Assembly (NCBI GenBank): GCA_014898415.1
Contig: RCTD01000002.1
Span: 2,728,001-2,792,000, forward strand
Length of the DNA: 64,000 bases
DNA from: Stromatinia cepivora
Lineage: Eukaryota > Ascomycota > Leotiomycetes > Helotiales > Sclerotiniaceae
Reading direction: 5' to 3'
In this document: in pieces, positions 20,900 through 32,813 of the stretch
Layout of the letters: each line of letters opens with the position of its first letter
Numbering within the stretch: position 1 is the stretch's first letter
Made by a program: the position numbers and the translations under genes
The notes under the pieces: generated by a model
Databases searched by the model: none
What the model saw: only the letters and a program-made list of their open reading frames with translations
Told to the model about the DNA's origin: nothing

Positions 20900-22870
20900 T
20901 GAAAATTATTGAGAGCTAAATATTGAATTAGATTTTAACGAATCGGATATTTTTCAATCAAATCATAATAATATAATAGATAACTCTGAATTGTCTACAA
21001 AATTGAATCTTTTATAAGATACTTTTTCAAAATCAAAAGATAGTATTGTTGTTTTGATTATTGATCCTTTTGAATCCATCGAAGAATTTTCTATTAATGA
21101 TAATAGAAATCCTATTAAAAAAAAAGAAAAAACAAAGAAAACCAAAAAAGAAAAAGAAATAAATCAATAACAACAAAATCTATTAAAAACTCCATTTATT
21201 ATTTATATTAAAGATTATATATATATATTCCTTATTATATTATATATTAGAAGTATTGCTGCCTCTATTTTCAATAGGATCGATATATCTGATTTTTTTA
21301 TAATTTAGAATATCTTATAAATTGATTGTAATATATCTAATAAAGAAATACAAATTCGACTTCCTTGATATTACAATTATATTATTATTATTCAAATCAA
21401 ATTTATATTAGAATATAATTCTATTAAATATAATTGGAAAAAAGGATTAAAATTACTATTATTCCAATACTTTCATGATTATAATATTCAGCAAATAATA
21501 GATATCCAAAACTTTCTTAATTAATTTATTAATAATCAATATAACAAAAATGAAAAAAATTATAATATAAATCTAACAATAATAAAAGATTATATTACCA
21601 AATTTATATTTTCGATTATTCAATTCATTAATAATCATATAATTATTGAATTCGAAATTGAAAGGATATTCTTATATAATCTATATACCCAAATAGAAAA
21701 GAAGATTACTAGATAGCTTAAAATTGATCTCGATGATTTTGTTTTTATAAACTTCAAAAGAATAATGAATGAAATCTACAAATAATACTTTTCTGAAAAT
21801 TCTATTATCCGAATTTATAAAAGATTTGAATCTTATCAGATTACTATTTCCCAAATTATATATAAATATATAAAAACTCTATTTGTCTCCGATATTAATA
21901 CAAAACCTTATTTTCAAGAACAAAAGATAAAAAACACTATAAATGAAATCATTAACCTTTTGGATAAATTTAGTATGAATTATTTAAAGACAAAAATCAA
22001 AGATACAAGGGATTCGAAGTTACCCTTCTTGTTATTACAATATCAAACTATTTATTGAAAAAGCAATACAAGATATAATAACTATTCTATTTAGAATAAA
22101 CAAAAAGGGATTCTTTTTGATATAAATAAAATTTACAAAAAGGATTATCTTTATTATTATTGCTTTAGAAGATTTCTTTATAATAATAATTATATTATGA
22201 AATAAAATTATTCTAAGAAGATCGATGATATTAATATTGAATTATATTATTATAATGAATATGGAATCTTTATATTTAGTTTTAAAGGATATCCCAATTT
22301 TTCTTCAATCTTTAAGCAAAAGGATTCTTTAAAGAATTATCAGATTGAAATATATACAAAAACTTATAAGTTTGGCTAACAAAAGAAGTGATTGAAGAAA
22401 TCTAATACTAAAAATGATTCGTTGAATTTCGGAGTCTTTAATATCGAGATTGTAAAGAGTATATTTGTAAATAATATTAATCATTGAGGAAAGGAAATTA
22501 TCAATATTAATGCAATTATTCAATTTAAAGAAATTTCAAGGTTATAAAATCGATTATCTACAAAGTCCAAATCAATAGAATGGAACAGAATTGATAAATC
22601 CCAAAAATCGTTAAGCACTTTTCGAAAAGTATTATTCAGAATAATAGATCAAATTGAAAAAGAAAGGTTAAAGAAAGAATTCTTTAATAAAAATGAAACT
22701 ATAAATATTGATGAAAACGAAGAAGACAAAACAGAAGAATCTCAAAAAGAGGAAGGTTTTCCTGAATCTAATGAAAATAATATAATACGAAAAAATAGAA
22801 CATTTAATTTTCGTATTAGATTTTTAAAAATAAAAAAGTAAACATTAATCATTACTTATATTATAGAATT
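20900..22870 (+). pseudogene. gag of gypsy J, degraded
   Basis: The region between leader and protease holds broken frames with gag-like composition. There is a charged stretch (KKKEKTKKTKKEKEINQ, about 21116-21168), then aromatic-rich pieces over 21700-22020 such as DLDDFVFINFKRIMNEIYK. I see no intact zinc knuckle. The assignment rests mainly on position before the protease. Confidence 0.55.
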
Positions 22871-22871
22871 C

Positions 22872-23435
22872 TTGATAGAAATCTTGAAACGGATTTACAA
22901 AATCGAAATCTTGATAACAATTAGAATTACTTTTATATATATACTAAATCTTCTCAAACAAACTTTCAAGAAAACATTAATCGCAGATATCGAAGAACAA
23001 AAAGAACTTTTCAGAAATTCAGAAATTCCTGCCGAAAAAGTTGTAATAATCTTAGCAATTATTAATCATTTAAATATCTTCTTTAATTATCAATCAAAAA
23101 AAATATACAATATATTTATTATCATTATAATCCTTATAGATAAAAATATCAAGATTAATAGTATTGTTGATTTAGGATCAACAATCAATATAATAAACCT
23201 AAAAATTGTAAGAGAATTGGGACTCACAATATACGAATATAAAACAATAATGATTATCTTTGATAGGAATGCCACTACTTTGTATAAATTGATTGAAGAT
23301 ATAAAAATCAATTTTGGAGGAGTTAAGAATATTATTGATATCTTTATTTTGAATAATACCAAAAATCCATTATTGCTAAAAATGTTATACCTGTTTACAG
23401 AAAAGATCGATTTTGAATATAAAGAAAATGAATAG
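22872..23435 (+). pseudogene. Aspartic protease region of gypsy J
   Basis: A 187-codon open frame. Residues around 97-106 read SIVDLGSTINII, a gypsy retropepsin site in which DSG has become DLG (TCA to TTA, a RIP-type change). It continues with LKIVRELGLTIYEY and a KNPLLLKMLYLF segment in place of the usual ILGMPYL flap/core region. It is one of the longest frames left in J, but the active-site change and flanking stops make it non-functional. Confidence 0.78.
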
Positions 23436-25190
23436 ATTGTATAGATTATTAATAATAATAATATTAATAAAATTGGTTATTGGGTGATTGGATTAAAATG
23501 CAAAACAAATATTATAAAGGTTGATCTTGAAAAACCAGGAAAAAAATAGATAATACAAATCCTAAGAATTATATTGGTGATTTCCCAAAAGTCCTAAATG
23601 CCATTAAAAGTAAAGGGAAATTTAAAGAATTCATTAAAAACCATTTCCCAGAACTCTTGATTAACATTCTAAATTTTAAGATGATCTTAAATTCTGTAGA
23701 ATTTAATATAGATATTATTCGAATTAGCTTTGATTTTGATATTGAAAACATATTTGATAATATTGAGGATTCAGAATTAAAAGGATTTCAGGAATATTTT
23801 GTTATTAATAATATTCATTTCGATTTGAAAGAATTTAAGGCAAAAAATAATATTTAAAAGAAATTAATTAATATTAAATACAAAATTCTTATTTCAATAA
23901 ATAATATATATAAGAAAAAAAAGGATAAAATAAAATCTTCAAACGAAATAAAATATATTAATAAAAAGATCCCAAAAGGTAATCCTAATTAATTAAAATT
24001 GGAATATATAAAACACCTTAAATATCAATTATTAAATCCTTTTTCGAAGTATTTAATATTATATTTCGATACCAAATCTAAAGATTTCTGATTGATATAA
24101 GAACATTTAGTATTATTAAATATTGGAAATATACTTTGGAAATATGAAAAAGAACTTCTTTTTATATTATTACAGAATCAAAAAACAATATTAACTTTTG
24201 ATTAAATTGAAACCAGTAATATTGAACCTTCAATTGCTTTATTATAAATTATCAAGATAATATTATATAAAATCTAACAAATTCTTAATTTTGTATTCTC
24301 TAAAGCCTTTTTATTAATAATTATCAAAAGAATAAAAGATTATATCAAATAAAATATATTAAAAAAAGGAAAAGGATTATATCAAAATTCTTAATATCTA
24401 ATCAAGAAAAACAAAATTGACAAATATTATATTATTATTATAATAACAAAAGCAAATATTGTAATCCTATGAAATACAAATATACTTTCAAATTTAAAGG
24501 AATTTATTGAATAAATAATTAAATATTTATTAATATCCTTGATTAACTTCTTTTCTAAATATAATCAAATACTTTTAGATAAGAAGAATAAAGATATTAT
24601 TGTTATTATAATCCCTTTTAATTTGATAAGGTTTATTATTCTATTATAAAAAGTTATTAATTTGATTATTTAATTTGTAAGAATTGCATGAAAAATATTA
24701 TGGAATATCATATTTAATATTATTATACTTTATTTGAACAATATTGAAATTAAGATTCTCAGAACTCGATATAGTAAAATTAAAGTTGAATCTGAATTAA
24801 AAAAGTTCGTTATTAAACATTTAAAAAACCTGAATACTATAATAGAATACATTGAATATACAGAATGTATTATCGATATCAAATCTAAATAATGTTATGA
24901 TAAAATCCAAATTGTAAGCTATTATACCAATTCGAAAGGAAGAAATCCCGATATTATCAAAATCATTAAGATACTTGAATGATTATCTTATTCGAATAAT
25001 TATAAAATTAGAATATTCTTTAGGGTATATATTTTCTATTGATTTTGGATACAGAATTTCATTATTATTACAAAACCTTTTTATATATTATTGAAGAAAG
25101 ATATAGAATTTATTTGAATTATTAATTATAATATTGTAATGGTTTTATTAAAAGATAAATTAATTTTGATTCCAATTTTTCTTCTATTGA
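23436..25190 (+). pseudogene. Reverse transcriptase region of gypsy J
   Basis: A short frame (23657-23857) links protease and RT. Conserved RT text is read through stops. At 24728-24757 the catalytic box is LYLNNIEIK, with both aspartates of the usual FLDDI changed to asparagine (codons AAC and AAT at 24737-24742, from GAC and GAT). Downstream, KFVIKHLKNLNTIIEYIE and SKGRNPDIIKIIKILEW are typical of the thumb/connection part of a common fungal gypsy group. Confidence 0.8.
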
Positions 25191-25710
25191 TTTATTTATT
25201 TAAAACCGGAATCATTATATTCGCTATCGATATTAGTTTGATAAGATGAGGAGCTATTCTGGGTCAAATGTATGATAATAAGTTTTGTATTATTACTAAG
25301 TATAGGAATAATATATGGAATTATATTGAATAAAATTATAATATTATTAAAAAAAAATACAAAGAAGTACTCAAAGTTTTACAAAAATGCAAAAAGGATC
25401 TTTATAATATTTATTTCCTTTTAGTAATTAATATAAATGTATTTATAGTTTAATTAAATAGAATAATTATAGATCTATTTAATGCTTTGATTATAAAATG
25501 AATTATTTAGATTAAACTTTTCGATTTTAATATTAAATATATTCCTGGAAACAAAAACACTACTGCAAATACTCTATCACAACGATTACAAATTATTTCG
25601 AATAATATTGATAAGGAATATAAAGAAGATATTGATGATTCGATTATTATAAATCTGAATTCATTATGGATAAATCCGATAATGAATATAAATAACTCCA
25701 AAATTTTAAG
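25191..25710 (+). pseudogene. RNase H region of gypsy J
   Basis: The frame reads IIIFAIDISLIRWGAILGQM, the start of gypsy RNase H with its first aspartate, and later FDFNIKYIPGNKNTTANTLS, which is the conserved domain end (usually HVPGKKHTAADGLS). The short minus frame 25507-25701 is a shadow. Confidence 0.85.
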
Positions 25711-25739
25711 ATTATTTCAAATTTTGGAAAATGAAAATG

Positions 25740-26343
25740 AAAAGATACAAATAATCGCTTAATATATCATTATATTATAAAGATCTAAAAATATATTAAT
25801 AAAGGATTAATAAGTTTTTAAAAAAGAAGCTTTTAATTTCTATATAAGGGATTATTGTTTATTTAGAATCCAGGGAAATGGATTACCTTTTATTTATATA
25901 ATAGTAAATAACAATTTAATCGAAAAAGCAAAAATTATAATTCGAGTATATAAAGAATTGGATTATAAAAATTTAAAATTATTATATATTAAAATGTATA
26001 ATTGTTATTAATGAAATAGGATATACAAGAATATAAAAAATTGAATGATTTTTTATTCCATTTGTTAATTTAGATTATTTAAATAAACAAATAAATCAAT
26101 AATTGCTATTTGAACTTCAAATATTTAATATAAAATTAATATAGATATTACAAAAATACTTAACAATCATGGATTCAAATATTTTGTTGTTTTATAAGAA
26201 GATTTGAATAATTGGATAAAAATTAAAGTCTTATAGAATATTATTTTGGAAGTGGTTATTAAATTCTTTTATGAAATAATCTATCGTTATATCTTTTTGG
26301 AAAAATCATTATGAATAAAAGGCTTAAGAATAAAGGCGTTGTA
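25740..26343 (+). pseudogene. Integrase of gypsy J, first part
   Basis: Fragments of the integrase zinc-binding region are followed by a core segment near 26160-26330: NNHGFKYFVVL, then EDLNNWIKIKVL, like the GFKYIVVARDDLSGW motif of fungal gypsy integrases. It is cut at 26347/26348 by copia E and resumes at 42818. Confidence 0.75.
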
Positions 26344-26347
26344 TTTG

Positions 26348-26656
26348 TATCACGGAAAGCCCCGCAATCCCCTGTATCTTATGAAGGATCAAAGCGTATG
26401 CTTTCCAATCGGAATGAAGGATCTATTAGCCCTTACCAATCCACCAATTGATAAGGTGATCCTGATATACTAATAAACAAAGATCTAGCCTAATTAAAGT
26501 GTATATCAACTAGATAACTATTCATTTATTTTATATATACAGTTTTTGATTTATATAATCAAGGGTAAATCATTCAATTCTTTTATTCTACCAATTATGT
26601 ATACCATTTATTCAACAATTCTTAAAAGTATTGTATAATCATATTATCCTATAATA
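26348..26656 (+). repeat. 5' LTR of copia E
   Basis: A 309-bp LTR starts TATCACGGAAAGCC (from TGTCACGG) and ends ATCCTATAATA. The first half is well preserved; the second half is strongly RIP-mutated. Confidence 0.93.
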
Positions 26657-26667
26657 GTTATGAGTCT
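26657..26667 (+). other. Primer binding site of copia E
   Basis: GTTATGAGTCT directly follows the 5' LTR. It is the RIP-altered form of GTTATGAGCCC, complementary to the initiator tRNA-Met anticodon region. Confidence 0.75.
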
Positions 26668-28080
26668 AATAGTTCTTAAATTTATACAACTTTTTATCCA
26701 ATAATTATTAAATATTCAAGGGATCATTTTTAAAATATTATTTCTATCTTATCTATAATTCAATATTCATATCAATTCAATTATTTTCATTCAATATAAC
26801 AAAAGATCAAAACGATCTTCTTTTTATAATCTAGACTCAATAACCAGAATGGTATTTATACTTGAAAAATAAATATCAAGTTCAAGGAATTTAGGATTTA
26901 ATCAATTCAGAGAATAATTCATTTATTTCTATATCAGCAATATCCATTTCAAATTCCAATTTGATGAATAAACCTATCTATATTCAGATCGATTGATTTT
27001 CAATTAAACCATTTATTTTACCTTTCACTATCAATCTTTAAACCAAATACAATCAAAAGAAACAAATTCAATATCAAAAGGAATTTTCGAAATATCTTGT
27101 AATAATTCAATCCAGGAAAAATACTAATGAAGATATAAAAATGAAAGATTTTAATGGTAATACATCGGGATCCATTTCTAATAAACCTATTATTCTATTT
27201 TTAATCATTTTCTAAAAAATCTCCTTTGAGCTTACCTTTCTTCAATTAGAGTATCGATACTGATAATAAGAATATATACAGAATTACAAAGCTTTCAAAA
27301 ATGTTTACAAATGGATCGAATCGTTAACTGATCAAGTACACTTTATAGAACTATCCATTCTTAATCAGGGTACTACAACTTTTCCATTTAAAACGATTAT
27401 TAATGTATTCAAAAAGAAGCTTGTATCTATAGTAACTATTGCCAAACTCACAGTATTATAAGAATATCGATCTATTCTAGTGTAAGCTTTACTCGGCAGA
27501 ACCGATTCTGTTAAATAGTATAGGGATTGGATTATAGTTTATATCAAAGTTCTCATATACAAGATCATTAAAATACAGAATGAAATTATTATTAACACTT
27601 TTTTATAAACCATTGATATCAAAATGCTTTCAATTTGAGCAAATATTATAATCACACAAATCGAAATGAATAATCAATTTGGATTACCCAATCTCTTATT
27701 CAAACAATTCGGAAATGTTTTTAAAGGATTAATCTTTCAAGATTCTATTTCCTCAAAAACTAAAGAAAGAGTATATTCTACATTTACTTTTTTTCAAAAT
27801 AATAAAAAATCTAAGAAGAATAAAAAGAATATCAATTCTAAAAACAATCAAAGAATTAAAAAGATTTAGGAATATCCTTACAGAATCGAATCTAAATGGA
27901 ATAATAGAATTGATCATAGCTATATTACACACAATTGCAAAGCTATAAAGTTAATGTTTACCAAAAAAATCAATTCACCATTCAAAAGGGTATTCAGCAA
28001 AAACGAGTTACAAGTAATTAAGGATCGAACAAGATTGCATTTATAGAAGCAGTTTCATTTTGATTGAATCAAAAGGAAAT
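26668..28080 (+). pseudogene. gag of copia E, degraded
   Basis: Broken frames occupy the gag position. The longest (27666-27869, 67 codons) begins NNQFGLPNLLFKQFGNVF and becomes lysine/asparagine-rich, as expected just before the zinc knuckle; only a weak HNCKAI remnant of the knuckle follows at about 27930. The homologous stretch in G (57663-59080) is even more decayed. Confidence 0.65.
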
Positions 28081-28082
28081 GA

Positions 28083-28469
28083 ATGAAAGGTTCTATTAAT
28101 CCTTTAGGACCTTCAATCAACGCTATTATCTTGGATACTCGATATAATCAATCAAAGGTATACTTTATAACAATAAGAATATACTATCTATTCAATAGCA
28201 TCTTGTTCAATAATTGTAATGCTATATATATCATGAACGATATATCTTTATTGAATGATCATCAATATCGATTATCCGATCCTAATAATCTTGTAGAAAC
28301 AGGTACTTCCAATTTCCAAGTCCTAAAATATGGGATTTGTATTATCAAAGGAATCATCAAAAAAGAAGGTTATTTTAATAATGATCTAATCTTGAACGAT
28401 ATAGTATTCATCCCTGGTTTTTATATCAATATTGTTTCGGAAACTCGATTGAAAAAAGCCGGCCTATAA
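28083..28469 (+). pseudogene. Protease region of copia E
   Basis: A 128-codon frame. After LFNNCNAIYIMNDISLL (the copia protease region, with N43 where a catalytic aspartate is expected, GAT to AAT), it carries the diagnostic block VETGTSNFQVL, then DIVFIPGFYINIVSETRL, conserved in fungal copia proteases before the pre-integrase domain. The homologous frame in G is 59087-59392. Confidence 0.82.
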
Positions 28470-28987
28470 TTTTCAAGATATAACTATACTTTTCGTAAAG
28501 AAGATTATATAAATAACATAATAGTTGTTCAATGTATTTATACTGAAAATCTTGTATTTTTAGAATACAAACTATTTTCTATTTATTCAAATATTTTTTT
28601 ATTTATTTCTATAAATAATCCTTCTATAATATATCCAATAATAAATAGAAAAATAAACAAAGCATTCTATTGTTCTTGTAATCTATTTTTTTAAGAAAAG
28701 ATATAAATGAAATATAATATAAACGCTTTAAATATTTAAAGAAGGAAGTTTTTGAACATTTAATATTTGCAATACAAAATATCAAAATAAAAGATATCAT
28801 TTGTTTCAATTGCATCGATTACGCTTGCATTTATACAAAGCAAATCATTTCTTGTATTCCAAGTGATTATCAGTCATCTTAGCCCTTCTACAAAATCCAA
28901 TAAGATCTTTTTGATTTCGATAAAGGATATAATAATGTATTATAGCTTTTATTGATTAAAGAAATATATTATAACAAGATCTTTTTA
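28470..28987 (+). pseudogene. Integrase of copia E, first part
   Basis: This is the pre-integrase and early integrase region, collinear with G 59470-59995. It contains only short frames; the 63-codon minus frame 28624-28815 is a shadow. It is cut by the Tc1/mariner insertion at 28988 and resumes at 30367. Confidence 0.65.
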
Positions 28988-30366
28988 CAGTAACCGTGCA
29001 CTTATATTACCCCAAAACCTTAAAAACGCATAAATTTCGCGAATTGAATTTCAACTTTCTTTATTATTTATTTATCAATAGTACTACAATGTATTCCCAG
29101 AATCTTGAATATTGAAAGGAAGCTAGCTTTTAAGTATCTTATTCTATATTTATATGACAAAATTATTGACAAAGCTTTCAATGACTCTAATCCTTATCGT
29201 ATTGTAATTGATCTTAATCTCGAAGCGCGAATTGTTCGCTATATTTTATAATAAGATGCATTATATAATAAAGGAATGAATCTATTTTGTACTCTTCGAA
29301 TTAGATTTTATATAGAAAGAAAAGAATGTATATTAATTCGATATATTTGATTATATTCAAAATTAATTTATATACAAACAAAAATAATTATAGGCCTTAA
29401 ATATAGTACCTTTATTATTAAGAAGATTTTGAAGGCTTATGGAATCATCAATTGGAAATATAAAAAGCAATCGGAACTTACCCAGATATATATATTCAAG
29501 CGGTTTGTATGATGCCTAGTATATAAGGGGTTAAGAATAGAGGAATGGGGATTAATTATATAGAATAACGAATGCTTTATAGAATAAGGATGGAGTAAAA
29601 GAGAAGAATGGTGCTTCTGTATTTTTGTTTAGAAATGGGAATTTAGAATGGTTTAAATATATAGTATGAATAAGAATATGAAGGTTATGGTCTGGGGAGG
29701 CTTTTAGAATCTTGAAAGGAGTAATCTATATATAATAGATAGAGATTTTGAGAGTAAGAAATATAAATATAATGCTAATTTATATCTTGAGGTCTTTGAT
29801 GCTGAAATAGGTTTTGTTTTTGAAAGATTGAATCTAGAGTATGAATTTATATAGGATAATGCTTTTATTCATTGTATCTACAAAATATAGGATTGGTTTC
29901 AAAAGAAAGAGATCTCAATATTGAAGGATTGGCCTTTTTATTCTCCTGATTTCAATTTTATTGAATATATTTGGTGGGCTTTAAAAGTGAAATTATATAA
30001 AATGTTTCCTGATATTGTAATTGACAAAAGCGAATCGGAATATGTTAAATAAAGATTAGAAAATTGTTTACAAACAATTTGGGATACATTAGATTAAGAA
30101 TTATTTGATAAATTAGGAGCGAGTATACTTGATAGAATTGAGATTTGTATCGCAATAAAGGATTGGTATACAAAATATTGATTAATTGTAGAATGATAAG
30201 GATTTGAATTTTTTTTGGGGAATAATGTAGATATAGAATTTCAATATATTCAAATTTTAGATTATAATAATTAATGGTTGATTTTATAATTAAGTTGAAA
30301 GGTAGATGTTGAATATATAAAAAAACTGAAATTAGGTTGTGGGGTAATATAAGTTGATTAGTACTG
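28988..30366 (+). mobile_element. Tc1/mariner transposon inserted in copia E
   Basis: This 1379-bp element is flanked by TA at 28986-28987 and 30367-30368. Its terminal inverted repeats are about 35 bp: CAGTAACCGTGCACTTATAT on the left against CAGTACTAATCAACTTATAT on the right (reverse complement), both continuing TACCCCAMAACC. The homologous site in G (about 59990-60000) is empty, which confirms the insertion. It encodes a degraded DDE transposase. Confidence 0.93.
29190..30181 (+). pseudogene. Tc1/mariner transposase, degraded
   Basis: Read in one frame through RIP stops, the C-terminal half is clear. KVMVWGGF lies at 29681-29704. The second catalytic aspartate is in DNAFIHC (codon 29855-29857). 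DWPFYSPDFNFIEYIWW follows, with the catalytic glutamate at 29963-29965. About 35 residues separate D and E, close to the DD34E class of Tc1. The frame ends at TGA 30179-30181. Stops replace at least the codons at 29705, 29852 and 29888. The N-terminal DNA-binding half (before 29600) is poorly readable, and the start is not determined. The minus frame 30045-30440 is a shadow. Confidence 0.88.
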
Positions 30367-31140
30367 TATATCCAATCTACCGCAAAATATATGATGAAGT
30401 ATTTGCAATCATTTAAAGTTTTGTAATTTGGATTCATCATAAATACGGTCTAGCGATTGTAATGATCAAATAAGATAATGATATATTTGTCATTGGAGTT
30501 ATAAGAGCAATGTTATTTGAGAAATGGATCAAGCAAAAAAGCATCGAATTCGAACTATCTTCATTTTATATATATAAATCCAATAAAGAATCAAAATGTA
30601 TAGGATAAGAAATAATTACAAAACAAATAAAAATGCAGATCATAATGGGTTTACTAGATAAATTATAAATGAAAATAGTGTAAACTGCTATTTATCTATA
30701 TAATATAAGTCCTTTGAAGGCCAAATCCTTCAAATCGTTTAATAAAATACTTGATATATAATTTTGTGATTATTTTCGTAAAGATAATCCCTTGTTTGTA
30801 AAGAAAATATCTAACGATCTTTATCCCAACTGGAATAGAATCTATAGATATGGATATCGAATTTACTTTTTGGATAAGAATAGAGAAACTGGAATTAATA
30901 GAAAATAGTACAAAATTAATCCTTGAGTATATATTAGGTATTTAATGGATTATATCCCAGGCATATTGATCTATTGTATATGGATATCCAAGTTCGATAG
31001 AGTTATTATTATTCGAAATATAATGTTCAATAAGGAATTCATTTATTATATAGATTTCATCAATCGAATGATCGATATTTATATTATAGAAGAGCTTAAA
31101 CAATTTGTTAAAGCCCTTGATTTATAAGATTATATCGAAA
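30367..31140 (+). pseudogene. Integrase of copia E, second part
   Basis: It resumes after the transposon and matches G 59996-60740. The frame 30945-31127 reads MDYIPGILIYCIWISKFDRV followed by RNIMFNKEF. This is the end of copia integrase, usually Y.IWIPS...V...RDV.FNE. Confidence 0.8.
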
Positions 31141-32300
31141 TAGATAGAATGATTATTTAAAACAAAGATAATCATAAAGACTTTATTCATTTATTTATTT
31201 TTATGGATCGAAAAGCTCTTGATTCATTTATCAAGTGTATTTCAGATCTATTGTTTATAAATAAACTGGTCTTGAAGGTAGATGCAGATCTGGGGGATGA
31301 TAATAAAAATAAAGAAATCGATTTAGGATTATTCAATCCATCTAATCCTTCAAATAATAAGGATAAGGTATGTAATGAAGATATACGAGTACTAATTGAT
31401 CCTTCTATTAAAGAAATTAAAAAAGTCAACTCTTTTATTGAGGAGCAATTATATCTTATAAATAAAGATGTTAATATTGTTCAAAAAAATGTCTATAACA
31501 ATAATACAGATCTCGATTTCATTAAATATATTGATATAGAGAATATAAAGTATAAGCTTATTAATTACATCATCGAAATTCTTTATAGTATATACGAAAA
31601 TGATTTAGAAACTGTTTCAATCGATTAATCTCAATGTTTTAAAAGGAAGTATATATATTAGAATGATTAATCAAAGTATTCCATAAAGGAAATCCAATTA
31701 TTATAAAGATTGCCGCATTTTATATATTCATTTGATCGATTTATAAAGGATTCATAGATTTATGATCTCAAATAGATATTTAAGAGAATTCGCATTATAA
31801 GGATTAAAATACCCAGGGCTCAGATCAATCTGTTTGAGTTTCAATTATACAATTACCACTCAGAATCATTTCTTTTTCAGGAATTATTTGATTTTTGCAT
31901 TCCAAAGCAATCAGTATATATACAAAGGCAATTATATATATAACAATATTATTAAAAGAATGATCTCAATATTGAATCTTATATAGGAATTGTTATATTT
32001 CAAAGGATAAATTCAATAAAATTATTCTATTTAAACAACTTTCATTTTATATTCTAATCTGATTAATAAGGAATGGACAATATAAAGGAATATTTTCAAT
32101 TTGTAATAGTTCACAATATAATCACTATTGGAATTGAAGCAAAACTATTATTGCTTTTCATTTGGTCTACAATCAATGGATTATAGGCAACACTATTTCT
32201 TCGAATTCATATATTTGCAGTTCCAAAATTACTTCGTTTTTATTATCAATTAGAAGATTATTAAATAGGATATTAATTCAAATAGGATTATGATTTTGAG
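31141..32300 (+). pseudogene. Integrase-RT linker of copia E
   Basis: A 141-codon frame (31203-31628), acidic and asparagine-rich (DADLGDDNKNKEIDLGLF), fills the variable linker between integrase and RT. The same linker is present in G (60831-61250) and, inverted, at 56867-57354. The rest to 32300 is unreadable by eye except for collinearity with G. Confidence 0.7.
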
Positions 32301-32627
32301 GTTAATAACCTTAAGGTTAGGAAAACCTGGCGTGAAATCGATTCTGGATCGGAATTTATAAAACCGATTTTTCTTTAATGGATATTTATATATAAATATA
32401 ATAATCAAAATCTAATTATTTGTTATTGTTTATATTTAATAATATAAGGAGATCTTTAGGTTAAAAATATTATTGAGATTATTTATATTGTTATATTAAT
32501 AAGCCGATTATTCCGAATTGTAATAGTAATTATCGTTAAATATAATTTCGAAACAAAGCAATATAATATAATCAATGCTTTTGTTAATATTTTATACAAT
32601 TCTTTTAGTATTCTAATTATATATTAT
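32301..32627 (+). pseudogene. RT of copia E, first part
   Basis: The frame at about 32325-32625 reads KTWREIDSGSEFIKP, then WIFIYKYNNQNLIICY (usually PLKWVFTYK.D..GF..R.) and TKQYNIINAFVN, the copia RT Y.DVNAF block with its first aspartate changed to asparagine. Copia F is inserted immediately downstream at 32628. Confidence 0.8.
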
Positions 32628-32813
32628 TGTTGGACAGACTTTATAAGGGGGTGTATACACAAAACGTGTATGGAATAAAGATGATTCTATTATTTTGTCT
32701 AACCCCTTTATATAATGGGGTTCTGTTAATCTATATAAACACTGTTATTCTATTTATGATATAAAAGAAATATATAATGGTATCATATGTTTCGTCAGTT
32801 ATATATTCCAATA
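32628..32813 (-). repeat. 3' LTR of copia F
   Basis: A 186-bp LTR starting TGTTGGACAGACTTTATAAG in plus order and ending ATATTCCAATA. An internal AAGGGGGTG looks like a polypurine tract but lies inside the LTR. Confidence 0.9.

Noticed and set aside
23090..23362. 90-codon minus-strand frame
   Set aside because: Antisense shadow of the gypsy J protease frame.
26348..32813. A copia element running from the LTR at 26348 to the LTR at 32628-32813
   Set aside because: The two LTRs belong to different families, and the ATTTG and ATTAT duplications assign them to E and F respectively.
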